A stretch of DNA of 64,000 nt from Zoogloea dura (GCF_012927165.1 NZ_JABBGA010000001.1:124001-188000); one strand, 5' to 3'; positions 27,527-36,913 are shown, counted from the first letter of the stretch. Program-made: numbers and translations. The notes: generated by a model not told the origin, from the sequence alone.

Positions 27527-28978
27527 CTACCCGAAATGCCCGTGCAGGAACCAGCCATGGGGGGGCTGACGCTCCTGGAAGATCCAGACCAGGCTGTGGT
27601 CGTGGCGGCGGGCGACAAAATAGTCGCGGCGCACTTCCTCGCCGTCCCACCAGCCCGATTCGATGCGTTCCGGGCCGGCCAGCAGCCTGTCGGGATGGGG
27701 GGCTGCGATGGGGCGGGGGACAGGCAGCAACCACAAGGGGCGGGGCTGTGACTGCGGCTCGCCGGCGTGAGTTCCGGACGGCTCCGGGACCTGTGGATCG
27801 TGCCAGCGCCAGGCCCGCTCCGGGCGATGATCCGGGCAAGGGGCGAGGCAGGCCACCGCGCGCGGGCCGAGCCGGGCGCGCAGGGTGGCCAGCAGCAGGT
27901 CCGGGTCGCCTTGCCGGCCATCGTCTCCCTCGAACAGATCGTGGCGGGGCGGGGCGATGGCGCGTGGCGCATCGGCCTCCAGGCGCAGGGCGTCCACCGC
28001 CGCGGGCAGGACATGGCGGGACAAGTGTTCCCGGGCCAGCATCTGGAAGCGCGCCATGTCCCGCGACAGGCTGCCGGGAATGATCTCGATGCGTGCCTCG
28101 CCGTGATGCTGGTTGCGCTCGTATTCCAGGACCAGGCTGAGCGCCTCGAGCCCGGCCTGGCGGGCATCCAGCCAGCCGGACAGGCCAGCCAGCAGGCGGC
28201 GCAGCCCGAACAGCAGGGTGTCGATCTGGGTGCTGGGGACCGGCAGGGGGAGGCGGGCCTGGTAACGTTCGGGCGGGATGTGCCAGGGGCGTGGGTCGGC
28301 ACGGACCCCGTAGGCCCGGTCGAGCAGGTCGAGCACGGCTCCGCCCTTGCGGCGGGCCAGGCCGCTGCGGGGCAGGCGGCGGACTTCCGCCAGCTGCCGG
28401 AGGCCGATGCCGGCCAGCAGGTCGAGGCTGTCGTGGATGTCGGCGGGGCTGTCGGCGAGGACGCTGAAGGGCAGGGGGTCGAGCGCCGCGGCGAGCTGGC
28501 ATGGTGTGTCGATCCGGCTGCCGGGCGCCAGCCGGGCCAGCCAGCGGGCTGCCAGCGGCGTGGGGGCGACAGCCAGCCGGGCGTTGAAACCGAGTGCATC
28601 GAGCCCTTGCTGCAGGCGTTCGCACAGGTTCTCCATGCCGCCAAACAGGCGCAGGCTGGCCCTGAGCTCGAGCAGCAGGGTGTCCGGCGGATCAATGCTC
28701 AGGGTGGAGGTGAAGGCGCCGGCCCAGTCTGCGATTTCGGCCAGGGCCGTGCCTTCGAGAGCCGGTTCCCGTTCGCGCAGGCACAGGTCGGGGGCTAGGG
28801 CCAGTGCGCTGGCCCGGCGGATCCCTGGTGCCACGCCGCGTGCCATTGCTGCCGGATCCGCCGCCACCACCCGGCGCTGGGGGAGGGGGCCGAGGATGGC
28901 CAGCGGCGGGCCTTCATCGCGTCCCCGCGTGAAGACCTGCAGGGCCAGATCGGGCAGGACGAGGGCGCACCAGAGCAT
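27527..28978 (-). CDS. imuB: ImuB, inactive Y-family polymerase of the mutasome
   Basis: The 483-residue protein has the Y-family fold but its N-terminus (MLWCALVLPDLALQVF) lacks the catalytic acidic residue of active DinB/UmuC enzymes, as expected of ImuB. The palm region includes RLFGGMENLCERLQQGL and the helix-hairpin-helix region follows (LDLLAGIGLRQLAEVRRLPRSGLARRKG). ImuB bridges the sliding clamp, ImuA and DnaE2 during damage-induced mutagenesis. Its start lies 65 bases inside the end of imuA, so the genes are translationally linked. Confidence 0.93.
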   Translation of the reverse strand: MLWCALVLPDLALQVFTRGRDEGPPLAILGPLPQRRVVAADPAAMARGVAPGIRRASALALAPDLCLREREPALEGTALAEIADWAGAFTSTLSIDPPDTLLLELRASLRLFGGMENLCERLQQGLDALGFNARLAVAPTPLAARWLARLAPGSRIDTPCQLAAALDPLPFSVLADSPADIHDSLDLLAGIGLRQLAEVRRLPRSGLARRKGGAVLDLLDRAYGVRADPRPWHIPPERYQARLPLPVPSTQIDTLLFGLRRLLAGLSGWLDARQAGLEALSLVLEYERNQHHGEARIEIIPGSLSRDMARFQMLAREHLSRHVLPAAVDALRLEADAPRAIAPPRHDLFEGDDGRQGDPDLLLATLRARLGPRAVACLAPCPDHRPERAWRWHDPQVPEPSGTHAGEPQSQPRPLWLLPVPRPIAAPHPDRLLAGPERIESGWWDGEEVRRDYFVARRHDHSLVWIFQERQPPHGWFLHGHFG

Positions 28979-29681
28979 GGAGGGCGGTCACGGATGAAGG
29001 GGAGGGCGTGCTTGCGTCCTGGCTGGCCCGGGGCTGATCGGGACGCGCCCCGGGGGCGCCCCACGGGAGGTCGAGGTCCACGGGTGCAGCCAGCAGGGGG
29101 CCCCGGCGTTTCAGCAGGCGTATCTGCAGCCCGCCGGGACGGGCGGCCAGGGCCAGCCGCAGGACGGCAGGAGAGGGCTGGCCGGCGCAGGTTTCGGGGC
29201 GGATCAGGATGACGGGGGTGGCGCTTTCCTCGGCGGCCAGCTGCAGGCGCCGCAGGGCGGCCATGTCGGCGTCGGCCAGCCACAGGATGATCGCCTCGCA
29301 GCTGCGCGAGTCGAGGGCCTGGCGGCAGGCCCAGCGGGCATGGGCGGCACTTTCGGCGCGGACCACCAGGAGGCGTCCGAGGGGCACGCCGGCCCCGGCC
29401 AGGGCGGGGGCGTAGGGCAGGGCCGGCGGGGCGATGCAGACTCCCCAGCGCCCTGCCGGGATCCGTGTGAGGAGGGGCAGCAGCAGGCTGAGCTCGCCGA
29501 CGCCTGCGTGGGGCAGCAGCAGCTCGGTGAGCGCGCCCACCGGCCAGCCGCCACCGGGCAGGACGGCGTCGAGGGCGGCGAAGCCGGTGGGCCGGCCCGG
29601 GCTGGCCGGTGCGGCGAGCCTGTCACCCCGCCAGACGAGTTCCTCGAGGCGGAGGGGCGCGGAAGAAGCCTGGCCTGCCAT
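28914..29681 (-). CDS. imuA: ImuA, RecA-like mutasome protein
   Basis: The 255-residue protein has the ImuA/SulA-like RecA fold: GFAALDAVLPGGGWPVGALTELLLP near the N-terminus, then a degenerate nucleotide-binding core (GRLLVVRAESAAHARWACRQAL) and ILWLADADMAALRRLQLAAEES. ImuA works with ImuB and DnaE2 in SOS mutagenesis. It lies 31 bases downstream of lexA and overlaps imuB, forming the operon lexA-imuA-imuB. dnaE2, normally the last member, is missing here and found at 2.2-5.4 kb. Confidence 0.9.
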   Translation of the reverse strand: MAGQASSAPLRLEELVWRGDRLAAPASPGRPTGFAALDAVLPGGGWPVGALTELLLPHAGVGELSLLLPLLTRIPAGRWGVCIAPPALPYAPALAGAGVPLGRLLVVRAESAAHARWACRQALDSRSCEAIILWLADADMAALRRLQLAAEESATPVILIRPETCAGQPSPAVLRLALAARPGGLQIRLLKRRGPLLAAPVDLDLPWGAPGARPDQPRASQDASTPSPSSVTALHALVRPRPARSGPAGLHAGTR

Positions 29682-29712
29682 GGAAAGTGGACTCTGCAGA
29701 GGGGCCAGGAGG

Positions 29713-30315
29713 TCAGAGGCTGTCGGAGCGGATCAGGCCGACGGCGAGGCCCTCGATTTCGAGGGAGGCATTGCGGGTGTCCACCACGATGGGCTCGAAG
29801 TCGGGGTTGGCGGGCAGCAGCTCGATGATGGGCCCCTTGCGGGCCAGCCGCTTGACAGTGACTTCATCGTCGACCCGGGCCACCACGATCTGGCCGTTGC
29901 GGACCTCGCTGGTGCGGTGCACCGCCAGCAGGTCGCCGTCGAGGATGCCGGCGTCGCGCATGCTCATGCCGCGCACCTTGAGCAGGTAGTCGGCGCGCGG
30001 GGAGAACAGACCCGGATCGACCTGGTAGCGGCCCTGCAGGTGTTCGGCCGCCAGGATGGGGCTGCCGGCGGCAACCCGCCCGACCAGTGGCAGGCCAAGG
30101 GCTTCCATCAGGCGGATGCCGCGCGCCCGGCCCTCCTCGAGGGTGATGGCGCCCTTGGCCGCCAGCGCCCGCAGGTGGGTTTCCGCCGCGTTGGGGGAGC
30201 GGAAGCCGAAGGCGGTGCAGATCTCGGCACGGGTAGGCGGGCGGCCTTCCTGCTCCACGGTGTCACGGATGAGCTGGAGGATCTCCTGCTGGCGGGGGGT
30301 GAGGTTGTCGGACAT
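29713..30315 (-). CDS. lexA: SOS repressor LexA
   Basis: The 200-residue protein has an N-terminal winged helix (about 1-70, with [18 protein letters not shown]) and a C-terminal S24 self-cleavage domain. The cleavage site is Ala83-Gly84 (GRVAAGSP), with catalytic Ser118 (KVRGMSMRD) and Lys155 ([11 protein letters not shown]). It represses DNA damage genes until RecA-stimulated autocleavage. AAGGAG precedes the ATG. A near-consensus LexA site upstream indicates autorepression, and imuA-imuB are in the same operon. Confidence 0.97.
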   Translation of the reverse strand: MSDNLTPRQQEILQLIRDTVEQEGRPPTRAEICTAFGFRSPNAAETHLRALAAKGAITLEEGRARGIRLMEALGLPLVGRVAAGSPILAAEHLQGRYQVDPGLFSPRADYLLKVRGMSMRDAGILDGDLLAVHRTSEVRNGQIVVARVDDEVTVKRLARKGPIIELLPANPDFEPIVVDTRNASLEIEGLAVGLIRSDSL

Positions 30316-30334
30316 GGGGGCTCCTTGATGTTGT

Positions 30335-30350
30335 GTGTAATTTTATACAG
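30335..30350. promoter_or_regulatory. LexA-type operator upstream of lexA
   Basis: On the minus strand it reads CTGTATAAAATTACAC: a full left half (CTGTATA) with one change from CAG to CAC in the right half. It lies 20 bases upstream of the lexA start and shares the CTGTATAAA half with the dnaE2 box. Confidence 0.7.
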
Positions 30351-30601
30351 GTTTTCGCCGGCTGCAAGTTGTCGCATCCTTGCCGGGGAACGTGGATTTC
30401 CGTGACAAACCTCAAAATTGGATGACAAAGGCCTTGAGCCCGCCGGGGTCATGGGCTATCCATTCAAAAGTACGTCGCAAGAACAGACATGCCGGCCCGA
30501 TGCAGGCCGCAGAAAAAAGAACAGAGAACAGCGCAAGTCGTATCGCCCATACAGCCAGGGTTCAAACCCAGACCGAACCCGCAGCCCCCGAGGAGATCTT
30601 C

Positions 30602-31189
30602 ATGCATTTCACCCCCCAACACGCTTCGGGTAGAGTTATCAAGACGGCTCGGTTAGAATCCCCCGCCGTGCCGGTTGAGCCCCAGGTGGGCGAGCTGGCG
30701 CCGCTCTTTGCCCTGCCCGACGCCGACATGGAAATGTTCGATCTGGCTTCGGTGCTGGGTTCCCATCATGTGGTCCTGTATTTTTATCCCCGTGACAACA
30801 CCCCGGGCTGCATCCGTCAGGCCATCGATTTCAGCGATCACGATGCCGATTTCGAGCAGGAGAAGTGCATCGTGGTGGGTGTGAGCCCCGACGACTGCCT
30901 GACCCATGCCGATTTCCGCGATCAGCACGGCCTGTCCGTGGAATTGCTGTCCGATGAGGAGGGCGAGGCCTGCAGGCTTTACGGGGTGTGGCAGTCGGCG
31001 ATGGTGAATGGGGCCATGAAACGCAGCGTCCGCCGTTCGACCTTCATCATCTCGAGTGACGGGGTCCTGCGGCACGTCATGCACGATATCAATCCGCGCG
31101 GCCATGCCGCCGAAGTCTTTCAGCTGATAAAGCAACTCAACTCAAGGAATCCAAATGCAAATCGCCAAGAACACGGTCGTCACGCTTGA
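30602..31189 (+). CDS. Peroxiredoxin of the Bcp/AhpC-TSA family
   Basis: The 195-residue protein has a thioredoxin-like peroxiredoxin domain (about 35-180). The active-site motif is FYPRDNTPGCIRQAIDF, where the Cys of TPGC is the peroxidatic residue. The usual Bcp resolving Cys five residues later is absent, so it may work as a 1-Cys enzyme or use another Cys (EKCIVVG or DDCLTH). GAGGAG lies 6 bases before the ATG. Its last 35 bases overlap the slyD start, suggesting coupled translation. Confidence 0.88.
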   Translation: MHFTPQHASGRVIKTARLESPAVPVEPQVGELAPLFALPDADMEMFDLASVLGSHHVVLYFYPRDNTPGCIRQAIDFSDHDADFEQEKCIVVGVSPDDCLTHADFRDQHGLSVELLSDEEGEACRLYGVWQSAMVNGAMKRSVRRSTFIISSDGVLRHVMHDINPRGHAAEVFQLIKQLNSRNPNANRQEHGRHA

Positions 31190-31634
31190 CTACAAGGTCA
31201 CCGACCCGGATGGCAACATGATCGACGACGGCCAGCACCCGCTGGTTTACCTGCACGGCGGTTATGACGGCATCTTTGCCGTGATCGAAGAAGCCCTCCA
31301 TGGCAAGGCGGTTGGTGAAAACCTGAAGGTCAAGCTCCTCCCGGAAGATGCCTTCGGCGAATACGACGAAGAGCTGGTCCTGGTTGAGGAAGCCTCCCTG
31401 TTCCCGGACAACATCGAAGTCGGCATGTCTTTCGAGCGTGTCGGTGAAGACGGTGAAGAGGACGTGGTCTACCGCATCACCGACGTTGCCGACGGCAAGG
31501 TCGTGGTGGATGGCAACCATCCCCTCGCCGGTACCGCCCTGATCTTCGACATCACCGTGAAGGAAGTGCGTACCGCCAGCGCCGAGGAAATCGGCCATGG
31601 CCACGTCCATGGTGAAGGCGGTCATCACCACTGA
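31155..31634 (+). CDS. slyD: FKBP-type peptidyl-prolyl isomerase SlyD
   Basis: The 159-residue protein has the FKBP core split by an insert-in-flap chaperone domain, as in SlyD (GNMIDDGQHPLVYLHGGYDGIF then LPEDAFGEYDEELVLVEEASLFP). The C-terminus is histidine-rich (GHGHVHGEGGHHH), a metal-binding tail. SlyD catalyses prolyl isomerisation, assists folding and supplies nickel to metalloenzymes. AAGGAAT precedes the ATG inside the upstream peroxiredoxin gene. Confidence 0.95.
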   Translation: MQIAKNTVVTLDYKVTDPDGNMIDDGQHPLVYLHGGYDGIFAVIEEALHGKAVGENLKVKLLPEDAFGEYDEELVLVEEASLFPDNIEVGMSFERVGEDGEEDVVYRITDVADGKVVVDGNHPLAGTALIFDITVKEVRTASAEEIGHGHVHGEGGHHH

Positions 31635-31644
31635 TACCCCATGA

Positions 31645-31700
31645 CCGGTGCCGCGCCCCCGATGGAGCGTGGCACCGGCCTGTCGGCCGCCTCGGCGGCC
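31645..31700 (+). terminator. Tandem hairpins after slyD
   Basis: Two perfect stems follow the slyD stop: CCGGTGCC/GGCACCGG (31645-31652 with 31671-31678) and GGCCGCC-TC-GGCGGCC (31685-31700). Neither is followed by a long T-run, so this is a probable but atypical terminator. Confidence 0.5.
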
Positions 31701-31739
31701 AACTGATTGAACGGGCCCCTGCGGTCCGTTTTCTTTGCG

Positions 31740-33767
31740 ATGAACACACTGGACAAGGAAGGACAGGCCCTGTTGCGAGTGGACGGGCTTAGGGTCGAAC
31801 TGGGGCCGCGCGGCAAGCCCGTACGGCCGGTGGACGGCGTGAGCTTCCAGGTGCTGCCGGGCCAGACCCTGGCCCTGGTGGGCGAGTCCGGCTGCGGCAA
31901 GTCGATGACCGCCCTGGCCTGCATGCGGCTCCTGCCGGCCGGTGGCCGGATTGCCGGCGGCAGCATCCGCCTGGGTGACGAGGCCCTGGAGGTCCTCCCC
32001 GAGACCCGCATGCGCGACGTCCGGGGCAAGCACCTGGCCATGATCTTCCAGGAGCCGGCCACCAGCCTCAATCCGGTGATGACGGTGGGTGACCAGATCG
32101 GTGAGGTGCTGGTCCGCCATCGCGGCCTGCATGGCCAGCCGGCCTGGGCCGAGGCCGAAAAGCTGCTCGAGGCCGTGGGCATTCCCGACCCGCGCCGGCG
32201 CCTGTCCGAATACCCCTTCCAGCTCTCCGGCGGCATGAAGCAGCGGGTCATGATCGCCATGGCCCTGGCCGGTGATCCGGACGTCCTGATCGCCGACGAG
32301 CCGACCACCGCCCTCGACGTGACCATCCAGGCCCAGGTGCTGGATCTGCTCCGTGATCTGCAAAACCGCCGCGGCATGGGCATGCTCCTGATCACCCATG
32401 ATCTGGGGGTGGTCGCCCGCATGGCCCACCGGATCGGCGTGATGTATGCCGGGGAACTGGTGGAGACCGGCGACCGGGAGGATTTCTTCGGCAAGCCCCT
32501 GCATCCCTATTCCCGCAAGCTCTTTGCCGCCCTGCCGACGCCCGACCTGCGCGGCCGGCCGCTGGAAACCATCGTCGGCCAGGTGCCGCGGCCGGGCGAG
32601 CGCCTGCCCGGCTGCCGCTTCGCCGAACGTTGCCCGCAGGTGCGCGAGGTGTGCCGCAGCACGCTGCCGGGCCTGCACCAGGTCGGGCAACAGGCGGTAC
32701 GCTGCCACCTTTATGACCCTGACCTCGGGCTGAGCTGGATCGACACCCCGCCCCCCGTGGCCAGCGTGGCCGGCGAACAGACCGCATCCCGGGGCAAGGT
32801 CCTCGATGTGGCAGACCTGAAGGTCCATTTCCCGGTGCGCAAGGGAATCTTCCGCCGGGTTGCCGGGCATGTGAAGGCCGTGGACGGCGTGACTCTGCAG
32901 GTGCCTGCAGGCCAGACCCTGGCCCTGGTGGGCGAGTCTGGCTGTGGCAAGACCACCGCCGGCAAGGCCTTGCTGAAGCTGGTGCAGGCCACCGGTGGCG
33001 AGGTCCGCTATGGCGGCCAGGAAGTCCTGTCCCTGCCGGCCAGCCGTTGGCGCCCCCTGCGCCGCGACCTGCAGATGATCTTCCAGGACCCCTTCAGCTC
33101 CCTGGACCCGCGTATGCGGGTCGGCGAGATCCTGGAGGAGGGCATGCAGGCGCTGGGCGTGGAGTCCGACGCCGCTGCCCGTGCCGAGCGCATCGAGGCC
33201 CTGCTGAACCGGGTGGGGCTGGACCCGGCCATGCGCTACCGCTTTCCCCACGAGTTCTCGGGGGGCCAGCGCCAGCGCATCGCCATTGCCCGGGCACTGG
33301 CCGTGTCGCCCAGCCTGATCGTCTGCGACGAGCCCACCAGCGCCCTGGACGTTTCCGTACAGGCCCAGATCCTCAACCTGCTGAGGGAGTTGCAGGCCGA
33401 GTACGGCCTGTCCTACCTCTTCATCACCCATAACCTGGCGGTGGTGGATTACCTGGCGCACCAGGTGGCGGTGATGTACCTCGGCCGCATCGTGGAGCAG
33501 GGAAGCACCGAAGAGGTGCTGCGCGAGCCGCGCCATCCCTACACCCGCATGCTGCTGGCGGCGGTGCCGCGGGTGGATGTGGCCGGAGACGCCTTGCCGG
33601 CCCCGGCCATTCCCCACGGGGACATGCCGTCGGCCCTCAACCCGCCCTCCGGCTGCCACTTCCACCCCCGCTGCGAGCACGCCAGCGACATCTGCCGCAG
33701 CACTTACCCGGCCGAGACCCGTCTCTCCGGCGGCCGCATGGTGCGCTGCTACCTGTACGACACCTAG
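31740..33767 (+). CDS. Fused dual ATPase of a peptide/nickel-type ABC importer (DppD-DppF/YejF-like)
   Basis: The 675-residue protein holds two complete ABC domains. The first Walker A is GESGCGKSM (48-56) and the second GESGCGKTT (about 398-406). Each has an LSGG or FSGG signature and a C-terminal oligopeptide-transport Cys-rich extension (CRFAERCPQVREVC and CHFHPRCEHASDIC). This is the layout of fused oligopeptide transporter ATPases such as YejF and GsiA. No permease or binding protein gene adjoins it, so it serves a transporter encoded elsewhere. The ATG at 31740 is chosen; 31707 is also in frame. Confidence 0.9.
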   Translation: MNTLDKEGQALLRVDGLRVELGPRGKPVRPVDGVSFQVLPGQTLALVGESGCGKSMTALACMRLLPAGGRIAGGSIRLGDEALEVLPETRMRDVRGKHLAMIFQEPATSLNPVMTVGDQIGEVLVRHRGLHGQPAWAEAEKLLEAVGIPDPRRRLSEYPFQLSGGMKQRVMIAMALAGDPDVLIADEPTTALDVTIQAQVLDLLRDLQNRRGMGMLLITHDLGVVARMAHRIGVMYAGELVETGDREDFFGKPLHPYSRKLFAALPTPDLRGRPLETIVGQVPRPGERLPGCRFAERCPQVREVCRSTLPGLHQVGQQAVRCHLYDPDLGLSWIDTPPPVASVAGEQTASRGKVLDVADLKVHFPVRKGIFRRVAGHVKAVDGVTLQVPAGQTLALVGESGCGKTTAGKALLKLVQATGGEVRYGGQEVLSLPASRWRPLRRDLQMIFQDPFSSLDPRMRVGEILEEGMQALGVESDAAARAERIEALLNRVGLDPAMRYRFPHEFSGGQRQRIAIARALAVSPSLIVCDEPTSALDVSVQAQILNLLRELQAEYGLSYLFITHNLAVVDYLAHQVAVMYLGRIVEQGSTEEVLREPRHPYTRMLLAAVPRVDVAGDALPAPAIPHGDMPSALNPPSGCHFHPRCEHASDICRSTYPAETRLSGGRMVRCYLYDT

Positions 33768-33837
33768 CGGGAGGTGCGTGGTTCAAGCCAGCCGCCTTGC
33801 AGCTTGAGTGAACACATCTTTGGGTATACTGCCGCGC

Positions 33838-34194
33838 ATGCGTTTCTGGCTTGCCCTGCTCCTGGCCGTTTTCATGCCGCTCCAGCTCAGCTGGTCGGCG
33901 GTGGGCGTCTATTGCCAGCATGAAACCGGCAAGAAGGCTGGCCATTTCGGGCATCACAGCCACGAGCACAAGGCCTCGGAGGCGGAGACACCCAAGCAGT
34001 CCGATCCCGGCGCCAGCCTGTCCGTCGACGAAGATTGCGGGTTGTGCCACTACAACACCCTCAAACTGCTTGCCCAGGACAGCTTCGGCCTGCCTCAATC
34101 CCTGTTGACTCCGGCACCGGAGTCCCGGTCGCCGCACTTCCGTACCCACATCCCCCCGGGCCCCGAGCGGCCCAACTGGCTCGCCGCGCTCTGA
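33838..34194 (+). CDS. czcI: CzcI-like periplasmic metal-resistance protein
   Basis: The 118-residue precursor has a signal peptide (MRFWLALLLAVFMPLQLSWSAVG). It is followed by the CzcI-type YCQHETGKKAGHFGHHSHEHK segment, rich in His, and then a CGLCHYNTL motif. CzcI proteins are found at the head of czcCBA operons and are thought to modulate metal response. The position directly upstream of czcC fits. A candidate -10 (TATACT) lies about 14 bases before the ATG. Confidence 0.8.
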   Translation: MRFWLALLLAVFMPLQLSWSAVGVYCQHETGKKAGHFGHHSHEHKASEAETPKQSDPGASLSVDEDCGLCHYNTLKLLAQDSFGLPQSLLTPAPESRSPHFRTHIPPGPERPNWLAAL

Positions 34195-34340
34195 TCCGGC
34201 GCGGCGGCCTGCTGTAGTTTTCCCTCAGCTTCCACCCAGGTTCTCCCCGGAGCCCGCGTTCACGCGGTGCCCGCGCCGGATCTCGTTTGTTTCGTCGTCC
34301 TGTCGGCTCGTGCCGGCGACTGCACAACAAGGAGATTTCC

Positions 34341-35639
34341 ATGTGCACTTCCGTGCCATCCAGAACCGCATTCCGAACCCCGCTCGCGCTGCTCGCAATT
34401 CTTTCCGCGGCCGCATCCGCTGCCCACGCCCAGGCACCGTTCTCCGTACCCGCAGGCGTACTTGAGCGCCTGCCCGCCGAAGCCGGCGGCACGCTGACCC
34501 TGGCTGCCGCGCTCGAGCTGGCCTTGCGGGCCAACCCCGACATCAGCGTCGCGCTACGTGAGCGCGAAGCCAGCGAAGGTGCCGTGATCCAGGGGCATGC
34601 CCGCCCCAATCCGTCCGTCGAATACCTCGTGGAGGACCGCCGTGCCGCGACGCGTACCACGACCGTGCAGCTCAACCAGCCCATCGAGATGCCCGGCAAA
34701 CGGGACGCCCGGATCGCCATTGCCGAGCGTGGCCGGGACATTGCCGATATCGAGCTGGCCAGCCGGCGCGCCGAGGTCCGTGCCCTGGTCGTCAGCGCCT
34801 TCTTCGAGGTGCTGTCGGCCCAGGAGCGGACCCGGCTCGCCCGCGACACGGTGAACCTCGCCGAGCGCGCCACGGGGGCCGTTTCGCGGCGGGTCATCGC
34901 CGGCAAGGTCTCGCCTGTCGAGGAGACCCGGGCGCGCGTGGCCGAAGCCGGCGTCCGGGTCGAGCTGGCCCAGGCCCAGGGTGAATTGCGGATCGCACGC
35001 CAGCGCCTGTCAGGGCTCTGGGGCAATCCCCTGCCACGCTTCGAGCGTGCCCAGGGCGACGTCGATGCGCTTCCGCCGGTGCCGTCCGTCGATCTGCTCA
35101 GGCAGCGCATCGAGGCCTCTCCCGTGCTGCACAAGGCCTCGCTCGAGATCACCCGGCGTGCCTCCATCACGGCGCTCGAGCGTGCCCGGCGCATTCCCGA
35201 CCCCAGCATCACGCTGGGGGTGAAGCGCGCCGAGGAGCTTGGCCGCGACCAGGTGCTGCTGGGCGTGTCGATCCCGATACCCGTCCTCGACAGCAATCGC
35301 GGCAACCTGCTTGAAGCCCTCAAGCGAGAGGACAAGGCCCGGGATGAGCTCGGTGCGCTGAAGGTCCGGCTCACCGGCGATGTCCTGCAGGCCCGCGAGC
35401 GCCTGAGCAACAGCCGGCTCGAGCTTGAGTCCCTGCAGCGGGACGTGCTGCCCGGGGCGGAGCTGGCCTACGACAAGGCCGGTAAGGGCTTCGAGCTGGG
35501 CAAGTTCGGCTTTCTCGATGTCCTGGATGCCCAGCGGACGCTGTTCCAGGCACGCAGGCAATACCTCCGCGCCCTGAGCGACACCCATGGCGCCGCGGCC
35601 GAGATCGATCGCCTGCTGGCTGATCGCACTTCTGAATGA
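34341..35639 (+). CDS. czcC: CzcC-like outer-membrane factor (TolC family)
   Basis: The 432-residue precursor has a signal peptide (AHA-QAPF) and the outer-membrane efflux protein repeat, with long helices such as the REREASEGAVIQ and RDTVNLAERATGAVSRRVI regions. It forms the outer-membrane channel of the heavy-metal RND pump with CzcB and CzcA. AAGGAG lies 7 bases before the ATG. The order czcI-czcC-czcB-czcA matches Cupriavidus czc operons. Confidence 0.9.
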   Translation: MCTSVPSRTAFRTPLALLAILSAAASAAHAQAPFSVPAGVLERLPAEAGGTLTLAAALELALRANPDISVALREREASEGAVIQGHARPNPSVEYLVEDRRAATRTTTVQLNQPIEMPGKRDARIAIAERGRDIADIELASRRAEVRALVVSAFFEVLSAQERTRLARDTVNLAERATGAVSRRVIAGKVSPVEETRARVAEAGVRVELAQAQGELRIARQRLSGLWGNPLPRFERAQGDVDALPPVPSVDLLRQRIEASPVLHKASLEITRRASITALERARRIPDPSITLGVKRAEELGRDQVLLGVSIPIPVLDSNRGNLLEALKREDKARDELGALKVRLTGDVLQARERLSNSRLELESLQRDVLPGAELAYDKAGKGFELGKFGFLDVLDAQRTLFQARRQYLRALSDTHGAAAEIDRLLADRTSE

Positions 35640-35654
35640 ATGAAAGAGGATTCC

Positions 35655-36896
35655 ATGATGAATCTGAACAACATCACGACCCGGATCAGCCGGAAGCACC
35701 TGCTTGCCGTGGCCCTCATCCTCGTCCTTGGCGGGGTGGCCGGTGGCTTCATCCTGCACGGAGGGCATGAGGCCGGTGCAGGCCGCGCACACGCGGACTC
35801 TGATTCCCATGACGACGCCGAGCACCATGCCAAAACCCCGGCCGGGGCGCCGGCGGAAGGGGAGGAGGGCAAGCTCTCGCTCAGCGACGAGCAGATCAGG
35901 GCCGCCGGCATCGAAGTCCACCAGGCCGGCGTGGCGCGGATCCGATCGTCGCTGCAATTGCCCGGGGAGATCCGCTTCAACGAGGACAGGACCGCGCACG
36001 TCGTTCCCCGGGTTACCGGGGTGGTCGAGAACGTCCCGGCCAATCTCGGGCAGCTCGTCAGAAAGGGGCAGGTGCTGGCCGTGCTGGCCAGCCCGGCGCT
36101 GTCCGAGCAGCGCAGCGAGCTGCTGGCGGCCCGCAAGCGCCTGAGCCTCGCCGCGACGACCTATGAGCGGGAGAAGAAGCTGTGGGAGGAGCGGATCTCC
36201 GCCGAACAGGACTACCTGCAGGCCCGGCAAGTGCTGCGCGAGGCGGAGATCGCCCTTGCCAACGTCCAGCAGAAGCTGAGCGCCATCGGGGCCGGTGCGG
36301 AGGCGGAGGGCGGCCTCAACCGCTACGTACTCCGCGCCCCCTTCGACGGCATGGTCGTCGAGAAGCACATCGCCCTGGGTGAAGCGGTCAAGGAAGACAG
36401 CCAGGTGTTCACCCTCTCCGACCTGAGCACCGTGTGGGCGGAGATCAGTGTGCCGGCCACGGATCTGGCGCGGGTCCGGGTTGGCGGAAAGGTTGCCATC
36501 CGGGCCTCGTCCTTCGACTCCACGGCGACCGGCACGGTGGCCTACGTGGGCGCGCTCATCGGCGAGCAGACCCGTACGGCGCGCGCCCGGGTGCTCCTGT
36601 CGAATCCCCAGGGAAGCTGGCGTCCCGGCCTCTTCGTGAATGTGGAGGTGGTCTCGGACGAAACCGAAGTGCCGCTTGCCGTGCTCTCCGACGCCATCCA
36701 GATCGTCGAAGGCAGGACGGTGGTGTTCGTCCGGACCGGCGACGGCTTTGCCGCCCAGTCCGTGCAGACCGGGCGCAGTGATGGGACGCGCACCGAGATC
36801 CTGTCCGGCCTCAAGGCCGGCACGCCCTACGCCGCGGCCGGCAGCTTCGTGCTGAAGGCGGAAATCGGCAAGGGTTCCGCCGAGCATGCGCACTGA
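35655..36896 (+). CDS. czcB: CzcB-like membrane fusion protein
   Basis: The 413-residue protein has one N-terminal membrane helix (about 14-34). A His/Asp-rich periplasmic stretch follows (HGGHEAG...DSHDDAEHHAK), probably metal-binding. The RND adaptor domains come next: barrel-sandwich (VPRVTGVVENVPANLGQLV), a helical hairpin (about 150-210) and a beta barrel. It links CzcA to CzcC and may pass metal ions to CzcA. The ATG at 35655 is better placed than 35640 relative to GAGG. Confidence 0.92.
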   Translation: MMNLNNITTRISRKHLLAVALILVLGGVAGGFILHGGHEAGAGRAHADSDSHDDAEHHAKTPAGAPAEGEEGKLSLSDEQIRAAGIEVHQAGVARIRSSLQLPGEIRFNEDRTAHVVPRVTGVVENVPANLGQLVRKGQVLAVLASPALSEQRSELLAARKRLSLAATTYEREKKLWEERISAEQDYLQARQVLREAEIALANVQQKLSAIGAGAEAEGGLNRYVLRAPFDGMVVEKHIALGEAVKEDSQVFTLSDLSTVWAEISVPATDLARVRVGGKVAIRASSFDSTATGTVAYVGALIGEQTRTARARVLLSNPQGSWRPGLFVNVEVVSDETEVPLAVLSDAIQIVEGRTVVFVRTGDGFAAQSVQTGRSDGTRTEILSGLKAGTPYAAAGSFVLKAEIGKGSAEHAH

Positions 36897-36913
36897 ACGA
36901 AAGGGGAACGATC

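Noticed and set aside
28914-28978. Frameshift between imuA and imuB because of the 65-base overlap
   Set aside because: Both proteins have complete family-like ends; overlapping starts are common in this operon type.
31137-33680. An 847-codon open frame on the minus strand opposite slyD and the peptide ABC ATPase
   Set aside because: Antisense shadow of two clear genes; no motif or ribosome-binding site.
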